Assembly (NCBI GenBank): GCA_010909725.1
Contig: JAACMV010000027.1
Coordinates: 901,001 to 965,000 of the forward strand
DNA from: Picochlorum sp. 'celeri'
Taxonomy: Eukaryota > Chlorophyta > Trebouxiophyceae
Length of the DNA: 64,000 nucleotides
Direction: 5' to 3'
Numbering within the stretch: position 1 is the first letter of the stretch; every line of letters begins with the position of its first letter. The translations under genes were made by a program, and so were the position numbers. Below, piece by piece: positions 20,720-31,121 of the stretch. Below the pieces are notes generated by a model. The model searched no databases. It had not been told where the DNA came from and saw only the letters and a list, made by a program, of their open reading frames with translations.

Positions 20720-22025
20720 TTACAAAGCACTATTGACATGATGGCCAATGGCCAATCCAGTCGTTAATAAACCAAAGACAAGGAATGGTTGGGCTGATGC
20801 CTGATACTTGACGTCATTTGCAATTGGGTCTGGAATAAAGTACTTGACCTGAGCAATGATTTGGGGAATGATCAGTCCGGTCAGTACGGCGGCGTATATC
20901 GGCTCATCCAAACCAAATGCCAGGTACGCAGCAATGCCCAACTGCGTGATATCAATGGAAGCCACACAGATCCATTTGGCAGTTTCCACTCCAAAAGCGA
21001 CTGGGAGGGACTGAAGTCCCATCTGACGATCTCCCTCTATAGATTTAAAATCATTCACAATAGCAATGCCGAGTCCTGCAATTGAGTAAAGCATTGTCAG
21101 GATGACAACATCCAATGTGACTGTTCCAAAGAGTGCCTGCCCAGCAAGCCATGGCAAGGTGATGTAGGAGGAGCCAAGGGCGTAATTTCCAATCCATCCG
21201 CTCTGCTTCAATTTCAATGGCGGTGCGGAGTAAATATACGATATTCCAGACCCAAGAAGAGCGAGCCAAAAGAGTGTGGGTGTCTCATGCCCGACCAGAG
21301 TATCCAACAGGTATGCCACACCCAATCCTCCAGCAAGGAGCCCCAAAATCTGACCCACGACCTCATTCTCTGAAATCTTGCCGGATGGAATGGGGCGATA
21401 TGGCTCGTTGATGGCATCGATTTCCTTATCGTACCAATCATTAATGGTTTGCGTGAATCCAGTGAGCAGAGGACCTGACATGACCATGCACAGAGCTGAC
21501 AAACCCACATCCCTTGGGGTCCATTCAAAGTTTCCAGAGGCGGCAGCTCCACAGAGAACACCCCAAATCAACGGAATCCATGTGACTGGTTTCATCAGCT
21601 GAATTCGGATTTTCAACACATCAGTCTCCTCATCAGCACCCTTCATTCCCAACAACTGAGCATTACCCTTGACCCCAAGAAAAACCTCTTGCTCCTTTCC
21701 AGACTTTTGCTTCTGAGCATTCGAGACTACATTTCTCTGTGAAATTCCTATAAAAAAAGAACAGAGGTCCGCGTTAGTCCGTCCGTCCACCCTCGCCCAG
21801 ATATCAAGCAAGGAAGGAAGGAACAAAAGATCAGATTGTATTCAGAGCACACCCATCCCTATACCCACCCAGGCTAACCAAACTGTACATGCAGTACACC
21901 ACAATAGCATAAAACGCACTATTTTTGTATGATTTGGTCGCAAACAACGATGCAGGTGTTCTAGAGGCTGCAGTGCCACGTGAAAGTGCGCACCCAGTGA
22001 ACGCGGATGTGGCCTTGGTGAGCAT
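20720..22025 (-). CDS. CHLG: Chlorophyll synthase (ChlG), plastid-targeted, 2 exons
   Basis: Exon 1 is 21920-22025 and exon 2 is 20720-21747, with a 172-nt intron (GTGCGT...TAG), the longest in the window; the product is 377 residues. Exon 1 encodes a Ser/Thr/Ala-rich transit peptide starting MLTKATSAFTG. The UbiA-type prenyltransferase domain has the Asp-rich motif NDWYDKEIDAINEPYRP (about 155) and a second one in NDFKSIEGDRQMG, plus about eight membrane helices. It attaches phytyl or geranylgeranyl diphosphate to chlorophyllide in the thylakoid membrane, the last step of chlorophyll synthesis. The mature part is very close to plant CHLG. The intron model is inferred but phase-consistent. 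Confidence 0.95.
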
Positions 22026-22519
22026 CTTGTACGATAAAACGTTCGATGAGGACAATACTATGAAATACTAAAGAATTTTTGGCCTATGTATCGCAATGAC
22101 AAGGCCTCAAATCCTGCAAAAAAAAGTGGCGCCTTATCCAGATATTTCCTCTCTAATGAGAACAGTATTAGAGAGGAAGCTCTTTCTCACTGCATGGACC
22201 ATGATACACGCATGTATCCCCTCTCTTGACGTACGAGCATCTATTCGTGTTCTCATGTTCTCAGCCATACATCTTCACCATATATGTATGGTGATTGATG
22301 ATAATGCAATAGTCTGGCAATAATAATGGCCATGCGCATGGACAATGAACTATTGGCCACACACACTCTACCTCTGATGGTCCCCATGAAGAAAAAACAT
22401 ATAAAAATTATTGATATATATCACAGGGATACCACCAAGCAAAGAACGAGTGAGATTCGGGCGTTACAAAACTGCATGCTCCATTGCAATTGCAAGGTGT
22501 AGACATAGCCTAGCATACC
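22026..22519. other. Intergenic region between divergent genes, with two hairpins
   Basis: ChlG (minus) and TRM112 (plus) start at either side, so this holds both promoters. A perfect 12-bp stem with 9-nt loop lies at 22146-22178 (left arm TTCCTCTCTAAT). A second 8-bp stem lies near 22272-22291 (TCACCATA/TATGGTGA). No tRNA, snRNA or coding pattern was recognised. Confidence 0.5.
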
Positions 22520-22888
22520 ATGAAGCTGTTGACCCATAATATGCTTCAATGTCATATTAAGAATGTAAAGAATGGATATCCATTCAAAATTGAGGCAGAG
22601 AAGATAGAGACTCGAGAGGTAGACTACGACCCCGACTTTCTTCGACATATTTTCCCTCGGCTCCAGTGGCAGGCACTGAAAGAAGCAGCTGATACTCTAG
22701 GAGAGACAGATTTGCCGACAGAGGTTACAGAGGAGATGCTTGAGGATGATGAATTCCTTCAAAAGTTCCATCACGCCCTGCTCGAAGTGTATGTCGAGGA
22801 GGGAGCTTTGATATGCCCAGAAACTGGAAGGAGATTTGAGATCCACGACGGAATTCCTAATTTATTGCTTCTAGAGGATGAAACATAG
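22520..22888 (+). CDS. TRM112: TRM112-like methyltransferase activator
   Basis: The protein is 122 residues, the usual length. It begins MKLLTHNMLQCHIKNVKNGY and contains the central helical insertion (about 37-90). It ends with the zinc-ribbon-like strand region GALICPETGRRFEIHDGIPN and LLLLEDE. As in many plant proteins, only part of the zinc ligand set is present (Cys11, Cys near 101). TRM112 is the obligate partner of several methyltransferases that act on tRNA, rRNA and the release factor eRF1. A TGTAA motif follows the stop by about 10 nt. Confidence 0.93.
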   Translation: MKLLTHNMLQCHIKNVKNGYPFKIEAEKIETREVDYDPDFLRHIFPRLQWQALKEAADTLGETDLPTEVTEEMLEDDEFLQKFHHALLEVYVEEGALICPETGRRFEIHDGIPNLLLLEDET

Positions 22889-22930
22889 TGATTTATTGAT
22901 GTAACAGTAGTTACAAGTAAATTTTATGCC

Positions 22931-23479
22931 ATGTCTCAGAAGGGCGAGGAGACGAATACATCTGACCAGCATGTCGGCAAGCTTCCGCCAAGTTTGACGA
23001 CACGCATTTTTGATTCGATCCGATCATTCATTCCGGAGAGATTTCACGGTCCTTTCCGAGAGCATGAGCGGGGCCTGTTATTATTAGAGCGACGGATCCA
23101 GCGAGAATTTTTGAATGACTATCGAAAGCAGGCAAGGGTTCTGGAGCCAATCATCCGAGAACGAGGGGTAGCAATTGGGAAGGCTATTCGATCTAGTTTT
23201 GTGAGTGGAAAAAGTGTGACTGTGACGTACGATGATGCCAAAAATAGTGGGCCACCTTTTGGTGTGTCAGAGTCCACTGCCGAGCTACTCAAGACTGTAG
23301 AACCGCTGCTGTCTCCAATCATGGATCCGTTCTTGGATGGCGTCAAGCAACCTATAAACGAGAAGTTGAAGGAGGTGGAGAAGGACATTCGACGGGCATT
23401 TGTAGTCGGCGCAGGGGTTTCTTTCATCACCGGGTATGTCATAGCTAGGCTGACACATAGAAGGAGGAACGATGCGTGA
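22931..23479 (+). CDS. Conserved-looking protein with C-terminal membrane segment, function unknown
   Basis: I do not recognise this 182-residue protein. It has a polar N-terminus and a helical region with ERGLLLLERRIQREFLNDYR (about 47-66). The segment LLKTVEPLLSPIMDPFLDGV follows. Near the C-terminus there is one hydrophobic segment (AFVVGAGVSFITGYVIARL, about 156-174) followed by THRRRNDA. That layout fits a tail-anchored membrane protein of a mitochondrial or plastid envelope, but this is inference. Codon composition and a clean ATG 42 bp after the TRM112 stop support a real gene. No introns are seen. Confidence 0.6.
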   Translation: MSQKGEETNTSDQHVGKLPPSLTTRIFDSIRSFIPERFHGPFREHERGLLLLERRIQREFLNDYRKQARVLEPIIRERGVAIGKAIRSSFVSGKSVTVTYDDAKNSGPPFGVSESTAELLKTVEPLLSPIMDPFLDGVKQPINEKLKEVEKDIRRAFVVGAGVSFITGYVIARLTHRRRNDA

Positions 23480-23524
23480 TAACGTCAATTCATTTACATG
23501 CGTGTGTCATTCATCAAATATGAT

Positions 23525-24859
23525 TTAGGATGGTTTATGGTAGTGCACAGGGACGAATGGCATTTTCGTCACCACGGCATCAGAGGCTTTTCCTCGGACA
23601 ACCACCTTGAGCTCAGTGCCTGCCTTGGCAAAAGGCTTGTCAACATATCCCATGGCGATATTCTTCTTGAGGCATGGTGAGAAGGCACCAGATGTAATCT
23701 CTCCTACTTTCTGGCCCTCGGGAGTGATGACGTCGGAGTGCTGCCTCGCTGGGGCTCCCTTGCAGACAAATCCAACACGGCGCTGCTTGACACCATCAGC
23801 AAGCTGCTTCTTGATCACGTCTCCGCCCAAAAAGTCACACGCGTCCCTTCGAGATTTGGCAATAGTCCAAGTCAAACCAGCTTCAACTGGTGTAATATCT
23901 TCGTTCAGATCATTGCCATACAGGCACAGACCCGCCTCCAGGCGAAGAGAATCTCTTGGCCCGAGGCCAGCCAGGCGGACACGGGAGTCACTCGTCAGAG
24001 CCTTTGCGAGCGCGACGGCGTCAGCGTTTGGGATGGATAACTCGAATCCATCTTCTCCCGTGTACCCAGTACGAGTCACGAAGCACGGCGACCCCGCAAT
24101 GTCAATCTTGGTGAACATGCCAAAGTATAACTTGGACAGGTCTTCCTTGACATGCTGCTGCAGCACCTCGGCTGCCTCAGGACCCTGAAGAGCCAGCAAA
24201 GACCTATCATCGTGCACTTCCATTGTAACATCTCCACCTTTGGCAGTGAATGCTTGCAAATGCTTGTTCAAATGGGCCAAATCCTTCTCTCTGCACCCAG
24301 CGTTCACAACCAAATACACCTCATTCCCATTCACCTTTGTGACCACGGTGTCATCAATGATTCCACCCTTCTCATTGGTGAACACCGAGAGCGTACCAGT
24401 GCCATCAGCAAGAGCGTTGATGTCTCCGACCACGAGTCCCTCCAAGAACTTGATCGCGTCCTTGCCCTTGAGAGTCAGTCCACACATGTGGGACACGTCG
24501 AACAACGATGCGTGCGTTCTGCAATGATTCGTCGCCTCCATGATACTATCTTTGTACTGAATAGGCATCGACCATCCAGCAAAGGGCACCATTTTGCCTG
24601 CATACATCGGTGATAACAGACTCGGTCAGAAAAGACTGAATATCAGACAAAGACAAATGACACCGAACCCACCTCCATTCTCCACGTGGAAGTCGTACAA
24701 GGGAGTTTTCAACAAATCAGCGTCGTTGGCAAACGATCTGGCCGATATCGCAAAGGGTGCTGCCACTTGTGCACTGCTGCTGGTTGTGGTAGTGTTCACT
24801 CCCTGGAGTTCCAGAGCTCTGGCAGCCCTGGCGACCAATGTACGAGCAGATTGGCGCAT
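23525..24859 (-). CDS. GCVT: Glycine cleavage system T protein (aminomethyltransferase), 2 exons
   Basis: Exon 1 is 24673-24859 and exon 2 is 23525-24597, with a 75-nt intron (GTGGGT...CAG); the product is 419 residues. Exon 1 encodes a basic, Ala/Arg-rich mitochondrial presequence ([19 protein letters not shown]). The mature protein begins [20 protein letters not shown] across the splice junction. Conserved blocks are [41 protein letters not shown] and the C-terminal [20 protein letters not shown]. It transfers the methylene of the lipoyl-bound aminomethyl group to tetrahydrofolate, releasing ammonia. This is central to photorespiratory glycine oxidation in mitochondria. It is divergent from PAM68. 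Confidence 0.95.
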
Positions 24860-25108
24860 CCTGACCAAAAATGTGATACGATAAAGTTGATCAAATAAAT
24901 TATTGTGGACATGACTCATCTGAGTGGTAGTAGTACTTCTCCAACCACTCACCGATCGCGATCTCTAAAGATCTCTTATTTGCCTCATCAGGATTGCATC
25001 CATCTTGCCTCAAGCCAAGGATTGTCTCCCAGAATGTATGTAACAAATCCATTGATCCTTCGATGTATGTAAAGACTCTTGATGCACTGATTATTTGAAG
25101 ATATCATC

Positions 25109-25717
25109 ATGCTTTGGTCGTCTTTGAATGCTTCGACTGGATTATTAGCAACACGTGGGCTCGCACGTCCCACCTCTGGAAGAGTTTTTAGGCATGAGAC
25201 CGTGTGTCGCAGTGGATTTGGAAGTGAGAATGAGAAACGATCTAGTAGAAGTGCGAAGAAAAAGGGAAGGCGGAAAGCCCCCAAAGGACCCAGTCCAAAG
25301 GAGCAACTGAAACGACTGCAGGAAGATGAGAAGAAATTCAGGGAGGAGATGGAGAGAAAGTATGCAACCTCTGTGAGTGACGCACCAGAGGAGGACGATT
25401 CGGATGCGGTCGTTCCAGAGCAGATCACGGATAGAATGCTGAGACGTATACTCCTGTTCAGTGGTGGTCCACTCCTTCTGGGGATGCTGTTGTTCCCTCT
25501 TTTCTATTACATTAAAAAGGTCCAAGGGATAGATCTTCCTGTGTGGGCAGTGTACATTGTTCAGACTGGAGTTTTCGGGGGAGCTTTGGTGGGTATCTCG
25601 TACGGCATCGTCTCTGCTTCATTTGATCCCACGAGAGAGGGGTCGCTGCTCGGGTGGAATGAATTCCAGGCAAATTTGCCTCAAGTATTGGATTCGTTCA
25701 GGAGAAAAAAGAATTGA
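25109..25717 (+). CDS. PAM68: PAM68-like photosystem II assembly protein
   Basis: The protein is 202 residues. The N-terminal ~40 residues form a plastid transit-like region. A Lys-rich stretch and coiled coil follow (PKEQLKRLQEDEKKFREEM), then an acidic patch, then the PAM68 domain. That domain begins VVPEQITDRMLRRILLFSGG, with helix 1 GGPLLLGMLLFPLFYYIKK, helix 2 VYIVQTGVFGGALVGISYG and the signature SFDPTREGSLLGWNEFQANL. PAM68 is a thylakoid protein that helps early PSII assembly, near the insertion of CP43/CP47 chlorophyll proteins. It is a single exon and the ATG choice is straightforward. Confidence 0.93.
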   Translation: MLWSSLNASTGLLATRGLARPTSGRVFRHETVCRSGFGSENEKRSSRSAKKKGRRKAPKGPSPKEQLKRLQEDEKKFREEMERKYATSVSDAPEEDDSDAVVPEQITDRMLRRILLFSGGPLLLGMLLFPLFYYIKKVQGIDLPVWAVYIVQTGVFGGALVGISYGIVSASFDPTREGSLLGWNEFQANLPQVLDSFRRKKN

Positions 25718-25752
25718 TCTGAATATAATTTATAACATTAACGAAATAATGA

Positions 25753-27768
25753 CTATGATATCCAGACATCTTTCTGCAATCGCTTGGAAGCTACCAAGGA
25801 TTTCACATACTCTTCTGCAGCTTCCATGCCTTTGCCCTGATGGGATTCAATCACAGAAAGGAGAGCTGATTCCACTGCCTTTGACATGTATTCCCCATCT
25901 CCGCAAATGTAAAAATGTCCTCCTTTTTCAAGAGTCCTCCAAACGAGCTCGCCGTGCTCTCTCAGCCTGTGCTGCACGTATACTTTTTCATCCTGCTCTC
26001 TCGAAAAGGCTGTGATGAGGGACAACTTGCCAGATTCCTGCCACTGGGTCAATTCATCACCATACAAAAAATCCTGATCCCTTCTTCGACTTCCAAAGAA
26101 TAGTATATTTTCACCACATGTCGCATTGGATTGGATCCTCTGTTGTAAGAATGCTCTGAATGGGGCGACACCTGTACCTGGTCCCACCATGATAATTGGT
26201 GTCAAATCGTCATCTGGCAGTCTGAAGTCTGGATTTTCGTAAATATAGACAGGAACTTTTGTTCCTTCCGATACCCTCTGATCCAAATACGTCGAGCACA
26301 CGCCGATCCGAGATTTATCAAGTTGCTCATACTCGACTACGGCAACGGTCAGAGTGACACTGCTTGGACTGGCGAGAGGAGAGCTCGAAATCGAATACAA
26401 GCGAGGAGCCAATTGCCTCAATTTCTTGATCAAGACACTAGGATCTGTAAGTTTCGAGTTTTCATTCGCACGAAAATCTTGTAGGATGTCGATCACGTGT
26501 CGCTCTCCCAGGTATTTCGCTCTGGTAGCCGGGTCAGCAACCCTTGCATCCGACCCATCCTCCACCAATATGTCCAGAATATCCGGTTTGGGTGCTTTAA
26601 TGTCATAACAAATAGTCAATAAATCCTTCAATGATGCTGATTCGCCTTTTGACCTCGCCCCTTGGAGTTTATAATGCCAGCTAGGCATGGCCATGCTCTG
26701 ATCCGCATCCCATCCCATGAACTGGATGATTTCTTGAACGGCCTTCTCATCATTCCGTGGCCACACCCCCAAAGAGTCTCCTACGCAATATTGAAGACCA
26801 GAGTCTCCCAAATCTATGTCGACGCGGATGGTGTTCTTGTCATCTTGCCCCCTGATGGAACACAGGCTTGTCACGTTTGTGATTTCTGCAAGGTATGGTT
26901 TGGACTTCGAGTACGTCACGTCCCCTTGAGTGTCCACGGATGCCTTTGTAAAGTTCATGCTCTCTTGTGATTCGGCAAGTGATTTCAGTTCCATCCCCGC
27001 AAGTGCAGAAACCACACTGTTAATCCATCCGTCAATGGCAATCCAGTCCTCTTTATTGACATCCACCCTGGATACCACCCTGGTTGCCCCCAAGCTCTCC
27101 AGACGAGCATCAATGTCCTTTCCACACTGCGCGAAGTGAGTGTACGAGGTATCACCGAGCGCACAAACACTGAACCTCATGTTTGAGATGGCTCCAGCAT
27201 CTGGCCCGTGTAACCAAGAACAAAAAGGTCTTGAATCTGTGGGCGGAACGCCTTCTCCCTGCGTTGAACAGGCAACAAATAGAGCTTGAAAATTGTTTAG
27301 ATCCATGCCCTGTGGGTAATCGTCCATGCTCATCAACAGAGGCCAGTATTCCCCAGTGCCCTTGAGCGTGTCACACAGCTTCTCGCACACTTCCCGGGAT
27401 AGACCAAACTCCGTTCCGTACAGCACCCCCACAGGCTTGAGATGAGACGGAGGTGCAACCTCATCATCAGACGTCTCATGAGAACTAAACTTTTCCGTCA
27501 CGCTCTGCGGATCAGGAACCTTTAGATAGGACTCAAAGTCTGTTGGAGCAGGCCTCTTCCCCGCGACCCTCTTGGCAGCAGCCAGACTGGGATTCTCGGT
27601 GGGAACTTTCAAATACGATTCAAAATCCACCGGAGGACCCTTTTTCTCCGCGGGCTTTCTCAGCCATCTGTAGGTGCAGTACGCAGAAACAACCCCTGCG
27701 CCGCTCAACAGCCACAGAATGCTGCGCCGATCATCCAGATCAACTCCCATAAAAGTATTCATTCCCAT
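25753..27768 (-). CDS. NADPH-cytochrome P450 reductase
   Basis: The protein is 671 residues and a single exon. An N-terminal membrane anchor (SILWLLSGAGVVSAYCTYRW) is followed by two similar 13-residue segments, DFESYLKVPTENP and DFESYLKVPDPQS. Then comes the FMN domain (VLYGTEFGLSREVCEKL; CALGDTSYTHFAQCG). The FAD domain has RLYSISSSP, and the NADPH domain has IMVGPGTGVAPFRAFLQQR and CGDGEYM. It ends KDVWIS, the Trp that stacks on FAD in this family. It passes electrons from NADPH to ER P450s and other acceptors. The tandem DFESYLKVP motif in the linker is unusual. The start at 27768 is the first ATG; a second Met lies two codons on. Confidence 0.92.
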   Translation of the reverse strand: MGMNTFMGVDLDDRRSILWLLSGAGVVSAYCTYRWLRKPAEKKGPPVDFESYLKVPTENPSLAAAKRVAGKRPAPTDFESYLKVPDPQSVTEKFSSHETSDDEVAPPSHLKPVGVLYGTEFGLSREVCEKLCDTLKGTGEYWPLLMSMDDYPQGMDLNNFQALFVACSTQGEGVPPTDSRPFCSWLHGPDAGAISNMRFSVCALGDTSYTHFAQCGKDIDARLESLGATRVVSRVDVNKEDWIAIDGWINSVVSALAGMELKSLAESQESMNFTKASVDTQGDVTYSKSKPYLAEITNVTSLCSIRGQDDKNTIRVDIDLGDSGLQYCVGDSLGVWPRNDEKAVQEIIQFMGWDADQSMAMPSWHYKLQGARSKGESASLKDLLTICYDIKAPKPDILDILVEDGSDARVADPATRAKYLGERHVIDILQDFRANENSKLTDPSVLIKKLRQLAPRLYSISSSPLASPSSVTLTVAVVEYEQLDKSRIGVCSTYLDQRVSEGTKVPVYIYENPDFRLPDDDLTPIIMVGPGTGVAPFRAFLQQRIQSNATCGENILFFGSRRRDQDFLYGDELTQWQESGKLSLITAFSREQDEKVYVQHRLREHGELVWRTLEKGGHFYICGDGEYMSKAVESALLSVIESHQGKGMEAAEEYVKSLVASKRLQKDVWIS

Positions 27769-27902
27769 AGTATCTTCAATTCTAGCAATTGTGCACTTCT
27801 GTCATGAGTAGATTCCTTCAGGACGAGTGTCGAAGCATTTTTTGCTTGCTCACAATAGACGCTCGATCAATGTGTGTATGTTTAAATTAAAATTATGTAT
27901 TC

Positions 27903-28853
27903 CTAGGCGAGCAAGCAAAGGGTCAAGTACAGTCCCAATAGACTAAATTCTCCCACGACCGTGCCAGGAGAGCTCATCCCAAAGATGGGCAATACATCCA
28001 CCCTCAGCCAACTTTCCAGCATGGCACCCGACAGTGTCCCTACGATCAAGCCAATTGTCGCTAAAATTACAGACTTCTGAAGAGTGCTTCGCTTCTTCTC
28101 TCGCTGAAAATATATCGCAGCAGCAAGCCCGATTGCAATTTGAAGGCTTGGAATATCGCCCGAGGCGGACCCCTGAGCCCCCATGGCCATTCCTTGGGCG
28201 ACAGACCACACGCCAAGAGTTGCAAATATGCCTGATATGATCAAAAGATCCTCCTGTCTATCCAGCAACGTGACGGTGATGAGCCCGTCAGGCACCTTTG
28301 GAATGTTCACCTTCTCCTGCAGCTTGTTGGCAAAACCTGTGCTCTTTGCCTTAGGCTTGACGTCCGCAAATCGGACGCTCGTGCTAACATTCAAATCCCC
28401 GGATAGACGTGCTTTGAGCTGGGAGCTAAATATGACATCGTATGCTATTTCAACCACCATGGCCCTCTCCTGGTCACCTTGGCACTCCTCCAACAGCTTC
28501 CCCTTCCTCTCCAGAACATCGTCATAGCTTGCGTTCGTTGACAGACCAAATACGCCATATGCTTCTTCTAAGCTCATTCCCTGTTCCACAGAGGGAGGGC
28601 CCGAACCACCCTGAGAGTCGTTCCCTCCCTCGTCTCCCTTGGAGGAGGACCGCACAACCGTAGAGAACCCATCGGCGAACCCATGACCATGGGTCTTGTT
28701 TGAATACTTTGGACTATAAAGTACATTGCAATGCATCCTAGGTAACATTCCTGTCGCACTTCGCGAGATACCCACTGGCTGGTGAACGACAAGTGGTGGT
28801 ACTCCTAGCACCGGCGTATGGTGCAGGTGCTTGGTAGATAATATCCCCGTCAT
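27903..28853 (-). CDS. CPP1: CPP1-like plastid protein (chaperone-like protein of POR1)
   Basis: The protein is 316 residues. A basic Ser/Gly-rich N-terminus (1-85) looks like a transit peptide plus linker. A J-like domain without the HPD motif follows (about 92-150: MSLEEAYGVFGLSTNASYDD, RAMVVEIAYDVI). The C-terminal half has several membrane helices (GIFATLGVWSVAQGMAMG, SLQIAIGLAAAIYFQRE, SVILATIGLIVGTLSGAML, GEFSLLGLYLTLCLL). This is the DUF3353/CPP1 layout. CPP1 stabilises light-dependent protochlorophyllide oxidoreductase in the plastid. It fits the neighbourhood of ChlG and PAM68. A single exon is seen. Confidence 0.87.
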   Translation of the reverse strand: MTGILSTKHLHHTPVLGVPPLVVHQPVGISRSATGMLPRMHCNVLYSPKYSNKTHGHGFADGFSTVVRSSSKGDEGGNDSQGGSGPPSVEQGMSLEEAYGVFGLSTNASYDDVLERKGKLLEECQGDQERAMVVEIAYDVIFSSQLKARLSGDLNVSTSVRFADVKPKAKSTGFANKLQEKVNIPKVPDGLITVTLLDRQEDLLIISGIFATLGVWSVAQGMAMGAQGSASGDIPSLQIAIGLAAAIYFQREKKRSTLQKSVILATIGLIVGTLSGAMLESWLRVDVLPIFGMSSPGTVVGEFSLLGLYLTLCLLA

Positions 28854-29063
28854 CGTAATATTCGTTCAAATTTTACACGGTGTGCTGCGACAGAGGACAA
28901 ACGTTCAGATTTGATATCCAGTCTCTCTCACGGATCGATAAGACTCCCATCAGACGGAGGGCACGACCGGCCCTGCCTTTGGAGGCAATTGCAATGTGCA
29001 ATGAATGGATGGCTACGCTTGATATCACAATACACATGCTATATATCAAAATTCATCATCAGG

Positions 29064-30458
29064 ATGGCTCATTTGCGAGGTAGCCTGAGGTATAGTCGAA
29101 CAGTAGGCCTCCTGGTCGAGTATGGAAAACTGCCAACTCAGGTGTCAGGAGTCGATGGCATTTTGTCGTCTGTGTACACAAATAATCCGTTAAGAGAATA
29201 TGTTTCAAAAGATTTTGGGAAGAGGGCATGGTCATCTGCATCCTGGGATCCTTCGGTGTCGGGAGAAGGGCGGTATGAGCGCATGTCAGATGTACCACCG
29301 GAAGGGATAGTGACTGTGAGGGATCCCATTACATTCAAGGACAATTGGCACGCTGGAATGAGTTTAAAAGAGGCTGTGGAGTCGAGGAACAAAGAAGACA
29401 CGTTTGGTCTGTACGTTGACCTGCCGAAGAGGGCAGGGAACGTGGTGGCAGAGGCCACCGCCTCCTTTTACCATCATCCCGAGTTGACGAGGGCTAATAT
29501 TCGACAGTTCGACTATGGATGCAAAGGAGCAATGCAAGAATTCAATGCAACGGGTCAGCATATGTGTATGTACAGGCCATGCCTGGATGATCTGTATAGT
29601 GCTGCTCTAGATGAAGGAAACAAAGGGTCACGGGTTGACATTGTGCTAGATGGCTGGAAGGGCTCGGGCAAGACCGTCGCACTGTATTCCTTGGCTGCAT
29701 TGGCTCGTGAGAAAGGATGGGTGGTTATGTTTGTCCCTTCTGCATCTTTGCTGGTGCAGGGTGGAATGTTCAAGAGAAAGGACGAGGATGAGGCGGTGTG
29801 GTACACGCCGCAGGCTGCCCATCACATCCTCCGAGCAGTCTTTGAGCCCCATGCCGAATCTTTGGAGAAATTATCTGCTTTGGATGGGAAGAGATCTCTG
29901 GGTGACGTTTGTCGGCATGGACTGGAGACAAAGGATGACTTTGAAAGGGTTGATGCTGCCATAGAGGTGATGCGCGGGCTGCTCAGGGCAGATGGGGAAC
30001 ATGGCATTCGCACCCTCGTCATCGTGGACGAATACAATTATTTATATCATAGAACAGAATATCATGAAACTATGCATCAGTTCCATCGGAGGCGGATCGA
30101 ACCTCGTGAACTGAAACTTGCCTCTGCATTCATGCTCAGTGAGCAGGACAGGGAAGCAGGCATCCTTGCCACTGCATGCACACATGGTGGCCCAATATCT
30201 CCTCGTGTGCATATTCCAATCCACTCAGAATCTCGTATTATTAGAGTTCCCCGGTTCTCGTTGGAAGAAGTATCGAATATGTGCTCCATGATGGTATCAA
30301 AGAAGCTTGTGCCAGAACTTCCCCCTGATGACTCCCTCCGGAGGGCATTGGCACTGACAAACGGAAACGGAAAAGAGATTCGTGAGGGTCGCACTACATT
30401 ATTTCAGAAGGATTGCGGCATGGCACTAAGCTTTGGAAGAAAAAATACATCTAAATAA
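29064..30458 (+). CDS. DAP3: Mitochondrial small ribosomal subunit protein mS29 (DAP3)
   Basis: The ATG at 29064 gives 464 residues with a basic N-terminus (MAHLRGSLRYSRTVGLLVE) suited to mitochondrial import. The frame is open further upstream but without a better start. The core has a P-loop, LDGWKGSGKTVALYSLAALA (about 194-213), a Walker B-like TLVIVDEYNYLYHRTEY and the C-terminal RFSLEEVSNMCSMM motif, all typical of mS29/DAP3 GTP-binding proteins. It sits in the head of the mitoribosomal small subunit. The stop is 5 bp from the convergent histone deacetylase gene. Confidence 0.9.
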   Translation: MAHLRGSLRYSRTVGLLVEYGKLPTQVSGVDGILSSVYTNNPLREYVSKDFGKRAWSSASWDPSVSGEGRYERMSDVPPEGIVTVRDPITFKDNWHAGMSLKEAVESRNKEDTFGLYVDLPKRAGNVVAEATASFYHHPELTRANIRQFDYGCKGAMQEFNATGQHMCMYRPCLDDLYSAALDEGNKGSRVDIVLDGWKGSGKTVALYSLAALAREKGWVVMFVPSASLLVQGGMFKRKDEDEAVWYTPQAAHHILRAVFEPHAESLEKLSALDGKRSLGDVCRHGLETKDDFERVDAAIEVMRGLLRADGEHGIRTLVIVDEYNYLYHRTEYHETMHQFHRRRIEPRELKLASAFMLSEQDREAGILATACTHGGPISPRVHIPIHSESRIIRVPRFSLEEVSNMCSMMVSKKLVPELPPDDSLRRALALTNGNGKEIREGRTTLFQKDCGMALSFGRKNTSK

Positions 30459-30463
30459 CATTT

Positions 30464-31121
30464 TTAATTCGGTGATTTCCACATCTGCTGAGGAGGTCTG
30501 CTGACACCCATCACGACTTCATGGCCATCTTCAACGGATGGTAACGCCATTGTCGCATCTGGGGTATCAGGTGGGCGCTCATGAAATGCTACACTTGGCG
30601 AATGTTGCACATATGACAAGTGGTGCATCACCTTTTCCAAGATCTTGCTCCTGTAGGCCTCATCGTTCTGATCCTTTACAGAAGGGTCACAAACGACCTC
30701 GCTATTATACTCTGGTGCGAAATACTCGTAGTAATCACTGAGAGGAGTATCATTAATATCATCCCCAACTGACACTCCTGTCTCAAATGCCCAGCATCGC
30801 GCAACATTCTTTATTGTGTATCCTCCTCCACCCAGCAACAACAAGGGCACACTGAATTGCTTCATATGCTCGATACACGATGCGTGTCCCTTTGAAGACA
30901 GGTTGAACTTTCCCAGACGGTCATGCGCCAAGGAATCAGCGCCGGCTTGAAACACCACCACTTCTGGTTGATACACCTGCATGATTCTGTTCACTATTGG
31001 TTTGAACATGAGCTCGTAGGAAGTATCACTCGCTCCATCCTTCAATGGAACATTGACGGAGTAATATTTTCCGGGCCCATGCCCAACATTGACGATGTCT
31101 CCAGTCCCAGGAAAGAACATA
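30464..31121 (-). pseudogene. Class I histone deacetylase gene, 3' part, separated by the mobile element
   Basis: This is the downstream portion of the gene whose 5' part is at 36441-37029. It begins at the TA duplication and encodes FFPGTGDIVNVGHGPGKYYS, the zinc-binding Asp in VVFQAGADSLAHDRLG, the catalytic Tyr in LLLLGGGGYTIKNVARCW and a ~75-residue C-terminal tail. The FFPGTGD spelling (one residue longer than HDAC1/2) and SDYYEYFAPEY resemble HDAC3. Removing 31122-36440 and one TA joins GAT and ATG in frame, so the host gene was a single continuous exon here. As it stands this part has no promoter of its own. Confidence 0.9.
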
